Assembly: GCF_012849095.1 (NCBI RefSeq)
Contig: NZ_CP051680.1
Location: forward strand, 1,054,001 to 1,118,000
DNA: 64,000 bases
Direction: 5' to 3'
DNA from: Cohnella herbarum
Lineage (GTDB): Bacteria; Bacillota; Bacilli; Paenibacillales; Paenibacillaceae
The notes under the pieces were generated by a model that was not told where the DNA came from, searched no databases, and saw only the letters and a list, made by a program, of their open reading frames with translations. A program made the position numbers and the translations under genes. Shown here piece after piece: positions 24,140-32,789 of this stretch (positions within the stretch are counted from its first letter, which is position 1; every line of letters starts with the position of its first letter).

Positions 24140-24912
24140 TCGTAACGACATCGGAACATCCGGAAGCCGTCATCGTCGACCGGGCGATTCGATTGGCGGC
24201 CGAGTTGGAGGGGCGTTACGTTCCGCGCTCCAACAAGACGATTCGGTCGATGCACGGGAAGTGGGAGGACGACGAAATCGTCGTCGTCGGAGAAAAAGAA
24301 ATACGGCTCATGTTGGAAGGGCAACAACCGTTTTATTTTCATCCGAGCATGGCGCTTGTACGATTGAAGAGACTAAGATCCGGCGGGAACGATACGCTGC
24401 TGACCGTGTCCGGGGTTCAATCGGGTGATATGGTGCTGGATTGTACGGCCGGACTATGCTCGGACTCGTTAGTGTTCAGTTACGCGGTCGGAGAAAAAGG
24501 CAGAGTCATTGCGATGGAAGCCTCGAACGTGTTGCACGCGATCGTAAGAGAGGGACTGCGCGTATACGAAACGGGCTTGGCGGATATCGATCGCGCGATG
24601 AGGACGATTGAACCGGTTCTCGGCCATCATGAAGAGATTTTGTCCCGAATGGAAGACAACAGCGCGGACGTCGTATACTTCGATCCGATGTTCGATCGGC
24701 CGGTTACGACTTCCAGTTCGATGGTCCCGCTAAGATCGCAGGCTCTGCGCGCCGCCCTGTCGGCAGAAACCGTCCGGGACGCGAAGCGGGTAGCCCGCAA
24801 GAAAGTCGTGCTTAAAGATCATCGCGCCAGCGGCCAGTTCGAACGGTTAGGCTTCCGCCTGGCCCGGGCGTCCGCATCCTCGGTAGCATACGGAGTGATA
24901 GACATTGAATAA
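24136..24912 (+). CDS. Class I SAM-dependent methyltransferase (RsmJ/DUF548-like)
   Basis: A 258-aa predicted methyltransferase. The SAM-binding motif is VLDCTAGLCSDSLVFSY at about residues 100-116, with an acidic residue in VIAMEAS, and the catalytic-type motif YFDPMFDRP resembles the RsmJ family, which methylates guanine in 16S rRNA; whether this protein has that target is unknown. TTG start at 24136 inside the mutL stop (TTGA), giving MIVTTSEHP, and an 8-bp overlap with miaA downstream, so mutL, this gene and miaA are translationally linked. Confidence 0.85.
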   Translation: MIVTTSEHPEAVIVDRAIRLAAELEGRYVPRSNKTIRSMHGKWEDDEIVVVGEKEIRLMLEGQQPFYFHPSMALVRLKRLRSGGNDTLLTVSGVQSGDMVLDCTAGLCSDSLVFSYAVGEKGRVIAMEASNVLHAIVREGLRVYETGLADIDRAMRTIEPVLGHHEEILSRMEDNSADVVYFDPMFDRPVTTSSSMVPLRSQALRAALSAETVRDAKRVARKKVVLKDHRASGQFERLGFRLARASASSVAYGVIDIE

Positions 24913-25894
24913 CGAAACGAGGGACGATCGTCCTCCGTTGCTTGTCCTGGTCGGTCCGACCGCGGTTGGCAAGACGGCGTTAAGCTTGCGAATAGCGCAT
25001 GCCTTAAACGCGGAAATCATCAGCGGGGATTCGATGCAAGTGTACCGCCGTATGGACATCGGCACGGCAAAGCTCATGCCTGACGAGAGAGAAGGCGTTC
25101 CTCATCATCTCATCGATATTTGCGAACCGGAGCACTCTTTTTCCGTGTCCGAATTTCAGAGCTTGTGTACCGAGAAAATCAAAGAAATCCATGGCCGAGG
25201 CCGAATTCCATTTATCGTGGGGGGTACGGGATTATACGTAGAGTCCGTCTGCTACGGATTTCAATTTCAGGATATCGGAGCGGATGAGGCATTCCGGGAA
25301 CAGATGAGAGCTTTCGCGCGCGAGCAGGGAGCCCAAGCGTTGCATGATCGATTGGAAGCCGTTGATCCGATCACGGCGGCCAAGCTGCACCCGAACGATG
25401 AAGGTAGAGTGATTCGCGCGCTCGAAGTGTTTCATCTAACGGGTAAACCGCTATCCGAAACGCAAGACCAGTCGCGGGGTGACGACAAGAAGTCCCCCTA
25501 TCGGCTTTGCATCATCGGACTGACGATGGATCGGGCGGAATTGTACGAGCGTATAGAGCAACGAATCGATCAAATGATGGATGCCGGTCTCGTCGAAGAA
25601 GTTCAAGCGTTATTGTCTGCGGGAGTGCCCAGAGACGCCGTTTCGATGCGCGGGCTCGGCTACAAAGAGATCGTGGCATACTTGGCGGGGGAAACCGATT
25701 ACGGGCAAGCGGTCGCGATTCTTAAACGGGATACGAGGCATTTCGCCAAGCGTCAGCTGAGCTGGTTTCGTCACATGAAAGCGTTAGAGTGGGTCGATAT
25801 TGGGGAAGACGGAAAAAACAGCGATCTTTTCCCGAGGATATGTGCTATAATAGCAGGAAAGTTTCAGATTGACATTGAATATATTTGTTCATAA
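24905..25894 (+). CDS. miaA: tRNA dimethylallyltransferase MiaA
   Basis: A 329-aa enzyme that transfers dimethylallyl from DMAPP to A37 of tRNAs reading UNN codons. P-loop GPTAVGKT (17-24), DSMQVYR, GTAKL, HHLIDI and VGGTGLY are all present in order. It starts at a TTG that overlaps the previous gene by 8 bp, with GGAGTG upstream. Its DMAPP substrate is the product of the isomerase encoded 8 kb upstream. Two promoter-like elements for hfq lie inside its 3' end. Confidence 0.96.
   Translation: MNNETRDDRPPLLVLVGPTAVGKTALSLRIAHALNAEIISGDSMQVYRRMDIGTAKLMPDEREGVPHHLIDICEPEHSFSVSEFQSLCTEKIKEIHGRGRIPFIVGGTGLYVESVCYGFQFQDIGADEAFREQMRAFAREQGAQALHDRLEAVDPITAAKLHPNDEGRVIRALEVFHLTGKPLSETQDQSRGDDKKSPYRLCIIGLTMDRAELYERIEQRIDQMMDAGLVEEVQALLSAGVPRDAVSMRGLGYKEIVAYLAGETDYGQAVAILKRDTRHFAKRQLSWFRHMKALEWVDIGEDGKNSDLFPRICAIIAGKFQIDIEYICS
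25843..25851 (+). promoter_or_regulatory. Extended -10 promoter in the 3' end of miaA, upstream of hfq
   Basis: TGCTATAAT, a perfect TGn-extended -10, 72 bp before the hfq ATG. It would give hfq an internal promoter. Confidence 0.5.
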
Positions 25895-25897
25895 ATA
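25869..25897 (+). promoter_or_regulatory. Second candidate sigma-A promoter of hfq
   Basis: TTGACA (25869-25874), 17 bp, TAAATA (25892-25897): perfect -35, moderate -10. It would start transcription about 20 bp before the hfq ATG, a very short leader. Confidence 0.45.
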
Positions 25898-25923
25898 TTT
25901 GTGGCGATGGGGGTTTACGGCCA

Positions 25924-26166
25924 ATGAACAAGTCCATTAACATCCAGGATACATTTCTCAATCAACTTCGCAAAGACAGCATTCCGGTCACTGTTTATTT
26001 GACCAACGGGTTTCAAATTCGCGGCGTTGTCCGCGCTTTTGACAACTTCACCATCGTAATCGATAGCGAGGGACGCCAGCAAATGGTATACAAGCATGCG
26101 ATCAGCACGTTTATGCCGCAGCGAAACGTATCTCTCATGCAGCAAGATAGCGGTTCTGATAACTGA
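25924..26166 (+). CDS. hfq: RNA chaperone Hfq
   Basis: An 80-aa Sm-like hexameric RNA-binding protein. Start ATG 25924 ([18 protein letters not shown]); the longer frame is rejected because GGGGG lies upstream of this ATG and 80 aa fits Gram-positive Hfq. The Sm1 motif ([19 protein letters not shown]) and Sm2 motif (YKHAIST) are intact. Conserved position after miaA. A terminator follows at 26311. Confidence 0.97.
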   Translation: MNKSINIQDTFLNQLRKDSIPVTVYLTNGFQIRGVVRAFDNFTIVIDSEGRQQMVYKHAISTFMPQRNVSLMQQDSGSDN

Positions 26167-26310
26167 TATCTCGTCGCAAGGAAAATGTTCTGAGCCTGCG
26201 ATTCCAACCGCGTATATCGCTCCCCGCTTGGGGGCGTGGATTGCACGAACAAGCGCATGTGAAACTTTTCTCTACAGAGAAGCGTCTAACAGAATAGGCC
26301 GGCACATGAG

Positions 26311-26337
26311 CAACCCGTCACCGGGTTGTTCTTTCTT
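26311..26337 (+). terminator. Intrinsic terminator after hfq
   Basis: CAACCCG-TCAC-CGGGTTG hairpin followed by TTCTTTCTTT, about 145 bp after the hfq stop, so the hfq mRNA has a long 3' untranslated tail. The remaining 75 bp before the penicillin-binding protein gene hold only its ribosome site as far as I can see. Confidence 0.75.
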
Positions 26338-26414
26338 TATCCGTCAATGGGTGAAGTCGTTTATGTTGGGTAAATTAGAGATTAGAGAGAGTATGGATAG
26401 AAGGGGAGAACAAG

Positions 26415-28922
26415 ATGAACCATCCTGAAGTTCCAAGCCAATCGGGCAGTAGTCGCAGAGGTTCCAACACCAGTAAAGCCAAGGGCAAAGGGAAGGGAAA
26501 AGGTCCTCGCAAAGGGAGAAAAAAAGCCGCACTTATCTGGTTGTTCTTCGTAGCCTTGTTCGCGATCGTATGCGCGGTCGTCGGATACTTGCTTATCATC
26601 TTGAATGGAGAACGCATTCTTAGCGCCAACATTAATAAATTGAATTTGGCTCAATCGACGATCATCGTAGATAAGAACGATAAGGAAATCGGTAAGCTAT
26701 CGATGGCCGAAGGCAACAGGGAATTCGTGCCGATCAAAGAAATTCCCGAGCTCGTTCAGCAAGCGTTCGTCGCGACGGAGGACAAGAGGTTCTACGAACA
26801 CAGCGGCGTTGACTTGTTAGGCATCGGACGGGCGCTCGTGAAGGACGTCATCGCGAGGAGCGCGGTGGAAGGCGCCAGTACGATTACGCAGCAGCTTGCC
26901 AAGAACTTATTCTTGAATGCAGACAAAACGTTGTTCCGTAAAGGAACCGAGGCATCGATCGCCTTGGCTCTGGAACAGCAAAAAACGAAACCGGAAATTC
27001 TCGAGCTGTACTTGAACCGGATTTATTTCGGTAACGGTCAATACGGCGTCAAAACGGCGGCGAAGTTTTATTTTAATAAACCGCTCGATAAACTCGAAAT
27101 ATGGGAAATCGCAACTTTAGCCGGCATGCCTAAGGCTCCTAGCGCTAATAATCCGGTCAAAAATCCGGAGAAGTCGATGGATCGCAGAGCGGTCGTGCTG
27201 AAGCTGATGTTCGACCAAGGCCTGATTACGGAAGCGGAGAAGGAAAAGGCGGCTAAAGTGGTTTACAAACCGACGTCGGCCACGAAAACCGCTAATTCGA
27301 AATATTTGACTTTCATCGATTACGTATTGGACGAAGCGATGGAGAAAACGGGCAAGAGCGAGGAAGAGCTGCTCAGCGCGGGCTATCGGATCACGACGAC
27401 GATCAATACGAAAGCTCAGATCGCCATGGAGAATGAATTCGCCAATGCCGACCGATTCGATAAGAGCAAGGACGATATCATCGTGCAGGGAGCCATGGTG
27501 ATCATGGACCAGCATGACGGATCATTGATCGCGATGGTCGGCGGACGGGATTACCAGAAGCAAGGCTGGAACCGCGTAACGAAACAACGCCAGCCGGGCT
27601 CTTCCTTTAAGCCGATCATGGATTACGGCCCTGCCGTCGAGACGGGAGACTTCTTCCCTTGGTCGCTCGTGCAGGACGTTAAAAAGTGCTATGGAGATTA
27701 TTGTCCTTCCAATACGAACGGCTATAAGGGAGCCATTCCGATGAAGGAAGCGATCAAGGAATCGCGTAACGTTTCCGCGGTGTGGTTGCTGAATGAAATC
27801 GGCATCGGCAAAGGGCTCGATTTCGCGGAGAAGCTGGGGTTCCAGCTCGAGAAGGAAGACCGCAATCTCTCGACCGCGTTAGGCGGTCTGACTCGCGGGG
27901 TTACCCCGCTTGAGATGGCAAGAGCCTATGGCGCGTTCGCTAACGGGGGGACGTTGCAGGATCCCCACAGCATTCTGAAAATCGAGAATAGCCAGAAAAA
28001 ACCGGTATACGAGTATAAGAGTACGAAAGCGAAGCAAGTCATGGACGAGAATACCTCCTATTATATGACCGAATTGATGAAGGGGGTCACGCAAAAAGGA
28101 GGCACCGGGACGAAGGCCAGCATCAGCGGCCGGACGGTCGCCGGTAAAACCGGTACGACGCAAGCCGGGATTCCGGGATATAAAACGAGCAAAAACCGCG
28201 ACGCCTGGTTTGTCGGGTATACGCCGGAATGGACGGCAGCGGTCTGGATGGGCTATGACAAAACGGATAAAGATCATCTGCTGGATTCCAGCAGCAGTAA
28301 ATCGGCGCAGCTCTTCTCGGCCGTCATGTCGAAGGCGCTTGAAGGAGTGGAGCGTAAGAGCTTCCCTACGCCTAGCGGCATGAAGGAAGAGGAGGAACAG
28401 AAGCTTCCGGGCGTTAGCGGTCTGATCGCGGCTTACTCTCCGGAATTCGTTTCGGTCGAACTGACATGGGCGGCCGTCGAAGGCAAAGACGTCACTTATA
28501 AGGTTTACCGCAAGGAGGCTAGCGAGGCCGAATTCAAGCTATTAGCCCAGGTTGAGAGCGAGACTTTCGACGATCTTGCGATTTTGCCGGATCAAACGTT
28601 CAGTTACTACGTAACGGCTTATCAGGCAGACAAGAAGTTGGAAAGCGAGCCTTCGGAGACCGTTACGGTGACCGTTACTACCGGCTTGGAACCGACTCCG
28701 TCGCCGGGAGAGGGTGGCGAAACTCCGCCGCCGGGCGAAACCGGCGAGCCGGGAGCGACGCTTCCGCCGATCGAAATCGAGGTTCCTGGGACGACTCCGA
28801 CGCCAACCCCAACGCCGACTCCGACGCCTACGCCGCCGGAAACGCAACCGCCGGTTTCGACCGATACTCCGGTTGAAGGCTTTAGCTCGGATACGCCGGC
28901 AGAAGAAATTCCGTTGCCTTAA
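26415..28922 (+). CDS. Class A penicillin-binding protein (PBP1A type) with fibronectin-III-like tail
   Basis: An 835-aa bifunctional peptidoglycan synthase. It has a basic cytosolic start (Lys/Gly-rich), a single membrane helix (about 38-62) and a glycosyltransferase domain with ATEDKRFYEH and EGASTITQQLAKNL. The transpeptidase domain has SSFK (Ser396, Lys399), SRN (450-452) and KTG (578-580), all intact. A fibronectin-type-III-like domain follows (about 670-755), then a Gly/Pro/Glu tail with TPTPTPTPTP repeats. The ATG has a GGGGAG site. An intrinsic terminator follows at once. Confidence 0.95.
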   Translation: MNHPEVPSQSGSSRRGSNTSKAKGKGKGKGPRKGRKKAALIWLFFVALFAIVCAVVGYLLIILNGERILSANINKLNLAQSTIIVDKNDKEIGKLSMAEGNREFVPIKEIPELVQQAFVATEDKRFYEHSGVDLLGIGRALVKDVIARSAVEGASTITQQLAKNLFLNADKTLFRKGTEASIALALEQQKTKPEILELYLNRIYFGNGQYGVKTAAKFYFNKPLDKLEIWEIATLAGMPKAPSANNPVKNPEKSMDRRAVVLKLMFDQGLITEAEKEKAAKVVYKPTSATKTANSKYLTFIDYVLDEAMEKTGKSEEELLSAGYRITTTINTKAQIAMENEFANADRFDKSKDDIIVQGAMVIMDQHDGSLIAMVGGRDYQKQGWNRVTKQRQPGSSFKPIMDYGPAVETGDFFPWSLVQDVKKCYGDYCPSNTNGYKGAIPMKEAIKESRNVSAVWLLNEIGIGKGLDFAEKLGFQLEKEDRNLSTALGGLTRGVTPLEMARAYGAFANGGTLQDPHSILKIENSQKKPVYEYKSTKAKQVMDENTSYYMTELMKGVTQKGGTGTKASISGRTVAGKTGTTQAGIPGYKTSKNRDAWFVGYTPEWTAAVWMGYDKTDKDHLLDSSSSKSAQLFSAVMSKALEGVERKSFPTPSGMKEEEEQKLPGVSGLIAAYSPEFVSVELTWAAVEGKDVTYKVYRKEASEAEFKLLAQVESETFDDLAILPDQTFSYYVTAYQADKKLESEPSETVTVTVTTGLEPTPSPGEGGETPPPGETGEPGATLPPIEIEVPGTTPTPTPTPTPTPTPPETQPPVSTDTPVEGFSSDTPAEEIPLP

Positions 28923-28932
28923 GCTTAATACG

Positions 28933-28983
28933 AAAAAGCATTGGTTCAAGGACATAGTCCTTTACCAACGCTTTTTTGTTTTT
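28933..28983 (+). terminator. Intrinsic terminator after the penicillin-binding protein gene
   Basis: AAAAAGCATTGGT pairs with ACCAACGCTTTTT, with an inner AAGGAC/GTCCTT stem, followed by TTTTTTGTTTTT. Very strong. The 150 bp after it, before the DUF402 gene, show nothing else I can support. Confidence 0.9.
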
Positions 28984-29139
28984 AAACGGTAATGGAGATG
29001 TTAGATGCGATTGCCCTGCGAAAGGAGAGCGAAACTGGTTCGAGAAGGCAAGTTGTGGTAAGCTTTGATTATATTGAGTTGCCGTGCGGGCAACGCGTGT
29101 TCAGAATATAACGTTGGACTGAAGGAAAGGAAAGACGTG

Positions 29140-29700
29140 ATGAAACGTAAATTTTCGGATCGGGCGAATTGGCGGCGAATATTAAAGAAGAGTTATGCGT
29201 GCATACCGATGGATGAGCCTCAGTTCAGAGGTTTCGTAACGATGTATCGAATCCATGAGCTGAGGGATCCCTTATGGAAGGAATACAACGGGCGAAGAAT
29301 GTGTTTAGCGGATCGCGGATATTTATGGATGCAGCATTTTCCGCGGGGAGAGCACTTCGTGGTGACGACGATGTTCGACGACAAGGACCAGGTCGTGCAG
29401 TGGTACATCGATATTTGCAAAGTACAAGGACTGACCGATCAACAAGTGCCGTGGTTCGATGATTTGTTTCTGGACATCGTCGTTCTGCCGACCGGAGAGA
29501 AACTGTTGTTGGACGAAGACGAGTTGGAAGAAGCGTTGGACGAGGGCCAGATCACTCCGCGCGATTCGGCGATGGCGCAGAAGACCGCGGCTCGTTTATT
29601 AGATTTGATCAATCAAAATAAATTCCCGTATTTCGACCTGAGCTTAACGCATAGAAAGCAGTTGCTGGATAAGTTGGGGTGGGAGAAAGGAACCGTTTAA
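29140..29700 (+). CDS. DUF402 family protein (YgaC/Ntdp-like nucleotide phosphatase)
   Basis: A 186-aa cytosolic protein. Start at ATG 29140 (MKRKFSDRANWRR), preceded by GGAAAGG. The DUF402 core (about 45-150) has LADRGYLWMQHFP, VTTMFDD, VQWYIDICK and LDIVVLPTGEKLLLDEDELEEAL. Relatives in staphylococci have been described as nucleoside tri- and diphosphatases that use Asp-coordinated metal; the matching acidic residues are present. The next gene starts inside its stop (TAATG). Confidence 0.85.
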   Translation: MKRKFSDRANWRRILKKSYACIPMDEPQFRGFVTMYRIHELRDPLWKEYNGRRMCLADRGYLWMQHFPRGEHFVVTTMFDDKDQVVQWYIDICKVQGLTDQQVPWFDDLFLDIVVLPTGEKLLLDEDELEEALDEGQITPRDSAMAQKTAARLLDLINQNKFPYFDLSLTHRKQLLDKLGWEKGTV

Positions 29701-30368
29701 TGAACGGATTCGCCAAGGGGAAGCCGCTTATTTCATCTTCCATATCCCGGTCGCGTAATCGCCGATCGCGGTGGTTTCGCCCATTGTTATGGGTATCGTC
29801 GATCGGGTTATTGGCTTTGCTAGCGTGGTGTCTATCGCTTTATTTCGTCATTACCAAATTCGAGGGTACGCCTAAACCGGGAACCCCGATAAGCGCGGAT
29901 GTAGGCATAGTTCTTGGTGCAAGGTTATGGAACGACAAACCGAGTCCGGGATTGCGGGAACGGCTGGACCATGCGCTCGGATTATACCGCGACGGCACGT
30001 TCAGCCACTTCATCGTAACCGGAGGTTTGGATAGCGGCGGCGCCACGATCACCGAAGCGGAAGGCATGCGCGACTATTTAGTCGGGCAAGGCGTTCCCGA
30101 AGCTTCGATCATTATGGATTCTTTGTCGCGAAGCACGTATGAGAACCTTATTTTCGCGCAAGAAATCATGCGGCAGCACGATTGGTCTAAAGCGGTCGTA
30201 GTTACGCATGACTACCATGGTTCAAGGGCGGCCGATATCGCTAAGAAGGTCGGGTTGAAGCCCGTTCAAGTTAGCGTAACGGAATCGCATGTGCTGAACA
30301 TGGCTTACCATCAATCGAGGGAAGTTCTGGCTTATACGAAATGGCTAGTAACGAAGCTCTTCCTATGA
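29700..30368 (+). CDS. YdcF/SanA-like membrane protein (DUF218)
   Basis: A 222-aa protein with a basic N-terminus, one membrane helix (about 27-48) and a DUF218 domain: DVGIVLGARLWNDKPS, LRERLDHALGLY, VTGGLDSGG, SRSTYENLIFA and VVVTHDYHGSRAADIAKK. Relatives are linked to envelope integrity and vancomycin sensitivity (SanA), but their chemistry is unclear. The start ATG overlaps the stop of the DUF402 gene by one base, with GGGAGAAAGG upstream. Confidence 0.88.
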   Translation: MNGFAKGKPLISSSISRSRNRRSRWFRPLLWVSSIGLLALLAWCLSLYFVITKFEGTPKPGTPISADVGIVLGARLWNDKPSPGLRERLDHALGLYRDGTFSHFIVTGGLDSGGATITEAEGMRDYLVGQGVPEASIIMDSLSRSTYENLIFAQEIMRQHDWSKAVVVTHDYHGSRAADIAKKVGLKPVQVSVTESHVLNMAYHQSREVLAYTKWLVTKLFL

Positions 30369-30442
30369 CTAGGGATCGGACGAACGGAATACATTGGTAT
30401 TGCGGCAAATTCGTCGACACAAGCCATATGGGGTGAAGCTTG

Positions 30443-31426
30443 ATGAACGCTAAAACAAGCACATCGGAACCGAGGGAAGCTTCGGCCGCGCAGAAGAGAC
30501 CATCTCGGCAAATCAACGTCGTTCTGCGTAATGCGGATCCGGACATGAATTCCGGTATGGGAATCGCGGCGGATATCGCCGGCAACGCCAAATCTTTGCC
30601 CCAATCCGGTCCGTGGGTGGAGTGGCAGAAGGAACTCGACCGAATGGTCGGGTTAGACAACATTAAGGAGCTCGTATACGAAATATACGCCTTATTGCAA
30701 ATCATGCAGTACCGGAATGAAGCTAACCTCCAAGCCCAGGCGCAAGTTTTTCATATGATTTTCAAAGGGAATCCAGGTACGGGGAAAACGACGGTCGCCA
30801 GACTGATCGCGAAGCTGTTTCAGAGTATGGGGTTGCTCGCGAAAGGACATCTCATCGAAGTGGAAAGAGCCGACCTCGTCGGCGAATACATCGGCCATAC
30901 GGCACAGAAGACTAGGGAATTGGTTAAGAAGTCGTTGGGCGGCGTGTTGTTCGTCGACGAAGCTTATAGCTTGGCCCGCGGCGGCGAGAAGGACTTCGGC
31001 AAAGAAGCGATCGATACGCTCGTTAAGGCGATGGAAGATTACAAAAATCAATTCGTGCTTATTTTGGCGGGGTACACGTTGGAAATCGAGTCTTTCCTGA
31101 TGACGAATCCGGGTTTGCCTTCGCGGTTTCCGATTCAAATGGAATTTCCGGATTATACGGTCGATCAACTTATGCTGATTGCCGAAGGGATGACCAAGGA
31201 TCGGGATTATACGTTGATGCCGCAGACTTTGTTTAAGCTGCGCCAGTTGATTATTCATGAAAAGTCGGAGTCCATCTTCGATTTCAGCAACGCGAGATAC
31301 GTTCGCAACGTGTTGGAGCGGGCTATCCGATATCAGGCCGTGCGATTGCTCTCTCAATATCCGGCCGGATCTCCCGGGCGGCTTGAGCTCATGGCGTTGC
31401 GTCCGGAAGACGTACGGAGTTTATAA
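30443..31426 (+). CDS. spoVK: Stage V sporulation protein K (AAA+ ATPase, CbbX type)
   Basis: A 327-aa AAA+ ATPase needed for late spore maturation in Bacillus. It has a disordered basic N-terminus of about 55 aa, Walker A GNPGTGKTT (109-117), Walker B LFVDEAY, and a CbbX-like sensor and arginine-finger region (LPSRFPIQMEFPDY). Start taken at the ATG at 30443; a TTG directly precedes it in frame. The order spoVK-hflX-ynbB-glnR-glnA is the same as in Bacillus subtilis, supporting the name. Confidence 0.93.
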   Translation: MNAKTSTSEPREASAAQKRPSRQINVVLRNADPDMNSGMGIAADIAGNAKSLPQSGPWVEWQKELDRMVGLDNIKELVYEIYALLQIMQYRNEANLQAQAQVFHMIFKGNPGTGKTTVARLIAKLFQSMGLLAKGHLIEVERADLVGEYIGHTAQKTRELVKKSLGGVLFVDEAYSLARGGEKDFGKEAIDTLVKAMEDYKNQFVLILAGYTLEIESFLMTNPGLPSRFPIQMEFPDYTVDQLMLIAEGMTKDRDYTLMPQTLFKLRQLIIHEKSESIFDFSNARYVRNVLERAIRYQAVRLLSQYPAGSPGRLELMALRPEDVRSL

Positions 31427-31454
31427 TACGAACCAGAAAGAAAGAGGGCCGCCG

Positions 31455-32744
31455 ATGCGACAAAGCAGCTATGATACGGGAGCCGGGGAGCAGGAGAAAG
31501 CTCTGCTCGTCAGCCTGGTAACCGACCACGTAAGAAGATCGGGAGCCGATCCGCAGCATTCGTTGGAAGAACTTGCTTCGCTAGCCGAAACGGCGGGCGT
31601 AGAAGTTATAGATTCGATCATGCAAAATCTGGACGTACCGGATAAAAGATATTTCGTCGGTAAAGGCAAAGCGCAAGAAATCCGCGAGATGGCCGAAGAG
31701 ACCGGCGCGATGACGGCGATATTCGATCAAGAGCTCTCGGGAGCGCAGGTGAGAAACCTGGAAGAAGTATTGGATATGAAGATCATTGACCGCACTCAGC
31801 TTATTTTGGATATTTTCGCTGGGCGAGCCAAAACGCGGGAAGGGATTCTTCAGGTTGAGCTGGCTCAGCTCTCCTATCTGCTGCCGAGATTGTCCGGTCA
31901 CGGTAAGAACCTGTCGCGTTTAGGCGGGGGTATCGGTACGAGAGGTCCCGGAGAGACAAAGCTGGAAACCGATCGCAGGCACATTCGGGACCGCATCACG
32001 GAATTGAAGCGACAGTTAGAAACGGTAACGGCCCATCGCAATCTGCACCGGGAGCGCCGACGCAAAGTCGGCGCGGTTCAGGTCGCGCTTGTCGGTTATA
32101 CGAACGCGGGCAAATCGACGTTGCTTAGACAGCTTACGGACGCGGACGTCTTGGCGGAGGACAAGCTATTTGCTACATTGGACCCGACTTCCCGTAATTT
32201 GACCTTGCCAAGCGGCAAGGAAATCATCCTGACGGACACGGTAGGATTCATTCAGAACCTCCCGCATGATCTCGTAGCCGCCTTCCGCGCTACGTTGGAG
32301 GAAGCGGCCGAAGCCGATTTGCTGCTGCACGTCGTGGACGCTTCCTCGCCGATGCGCGTTAGGCAACAGAAAGTCGTAGACGAAGTGTTGCAAGAACTTG
32401 GAGCGGGCGGCAAGCCTATGTTGATCGTCTATAACAAAATCGATCTGAGTTCAGAGACCGCGTTATCCATGCTTACCGGGGGGCAGGACACGATCCGCGT
32501 GAACGCCTTCGTCGAACAGGATATGTCGCGTCTAAGGGAAGCTATCGAAGATCGCATTCTCGGGGAAGTCGCGGAGTTTCGCATTCCGGCATCCCGCGGA
32601 GATTTAGCCGCTTTAGCCTATCGCGTGGGAGAAGTATTGGGTCAGGAGACGGATGAGGATTGGCTTCTCCTTACGGTCAGGCTCAACCCGGCGGATATGG
32701 AGAAATCAGGCCGGGCGTTAGAGGCCTTTAGAGCTTCGGAGTAA
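31455..32744 (+). CDS. hflX: GTPase HflX
   Basis: A 429-aa ribosome-associated GTPase. Start at ATG 31455 with AGAGGG upstream; the longer frame runs over the end of spoVK. The N-terminal HflX domain (about 20-190) contains YFVGKGKAQEI and the glycine-rich LGGGIGTRGPGETKLE. The G domain from about 205 has G1 GYTNAGKST (about 213), G3 DTVGFI and G4 YNKIDL. HflX splits stalled or hibernating ribosomes in other bacteria. Confidence 0.95.
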   Translation: MRQSSYDTGAGEQEKALLVSLVTDHVRRSGADPQHSLEELASLAETAGVEVIDSIMQNLDVPDKRYFVGKGKAQEIREMAEETGAMTAIFDQELSGAQVRNLEEVLDMKIIDRTQLILDIFAGRAKTREGILQVELAQLSYLLPRLSGHGKNLSRLGGGIGTRGPGETKLETDRRHIRDRITELKRQLETVTAHRNLHRERRRKVGAVQVALVGYTNAGKSTLLRQLTDADVLAEDKLFATLDPTSRNLTLPSGKEIILTDTVGFIQNLPHDLVAAFRATLEEAAEADLLLHVVDASSPMRVRQQKVVDEVLQELGAGGKPMLIVYNKIDLSSETALSMLTGGQDTIRVNAFVEQDMSRLREAIEDRILGEVAEFRIPASRGDLAALAYRVGEVLGQETDEDWLLLTVRLNPADMEKSGRALEAFRASE

Positions 32745-32789
32745 ATTCCTGCGATATTACGGTTGAATTGTCTTGAAAGGGAGAGCATC

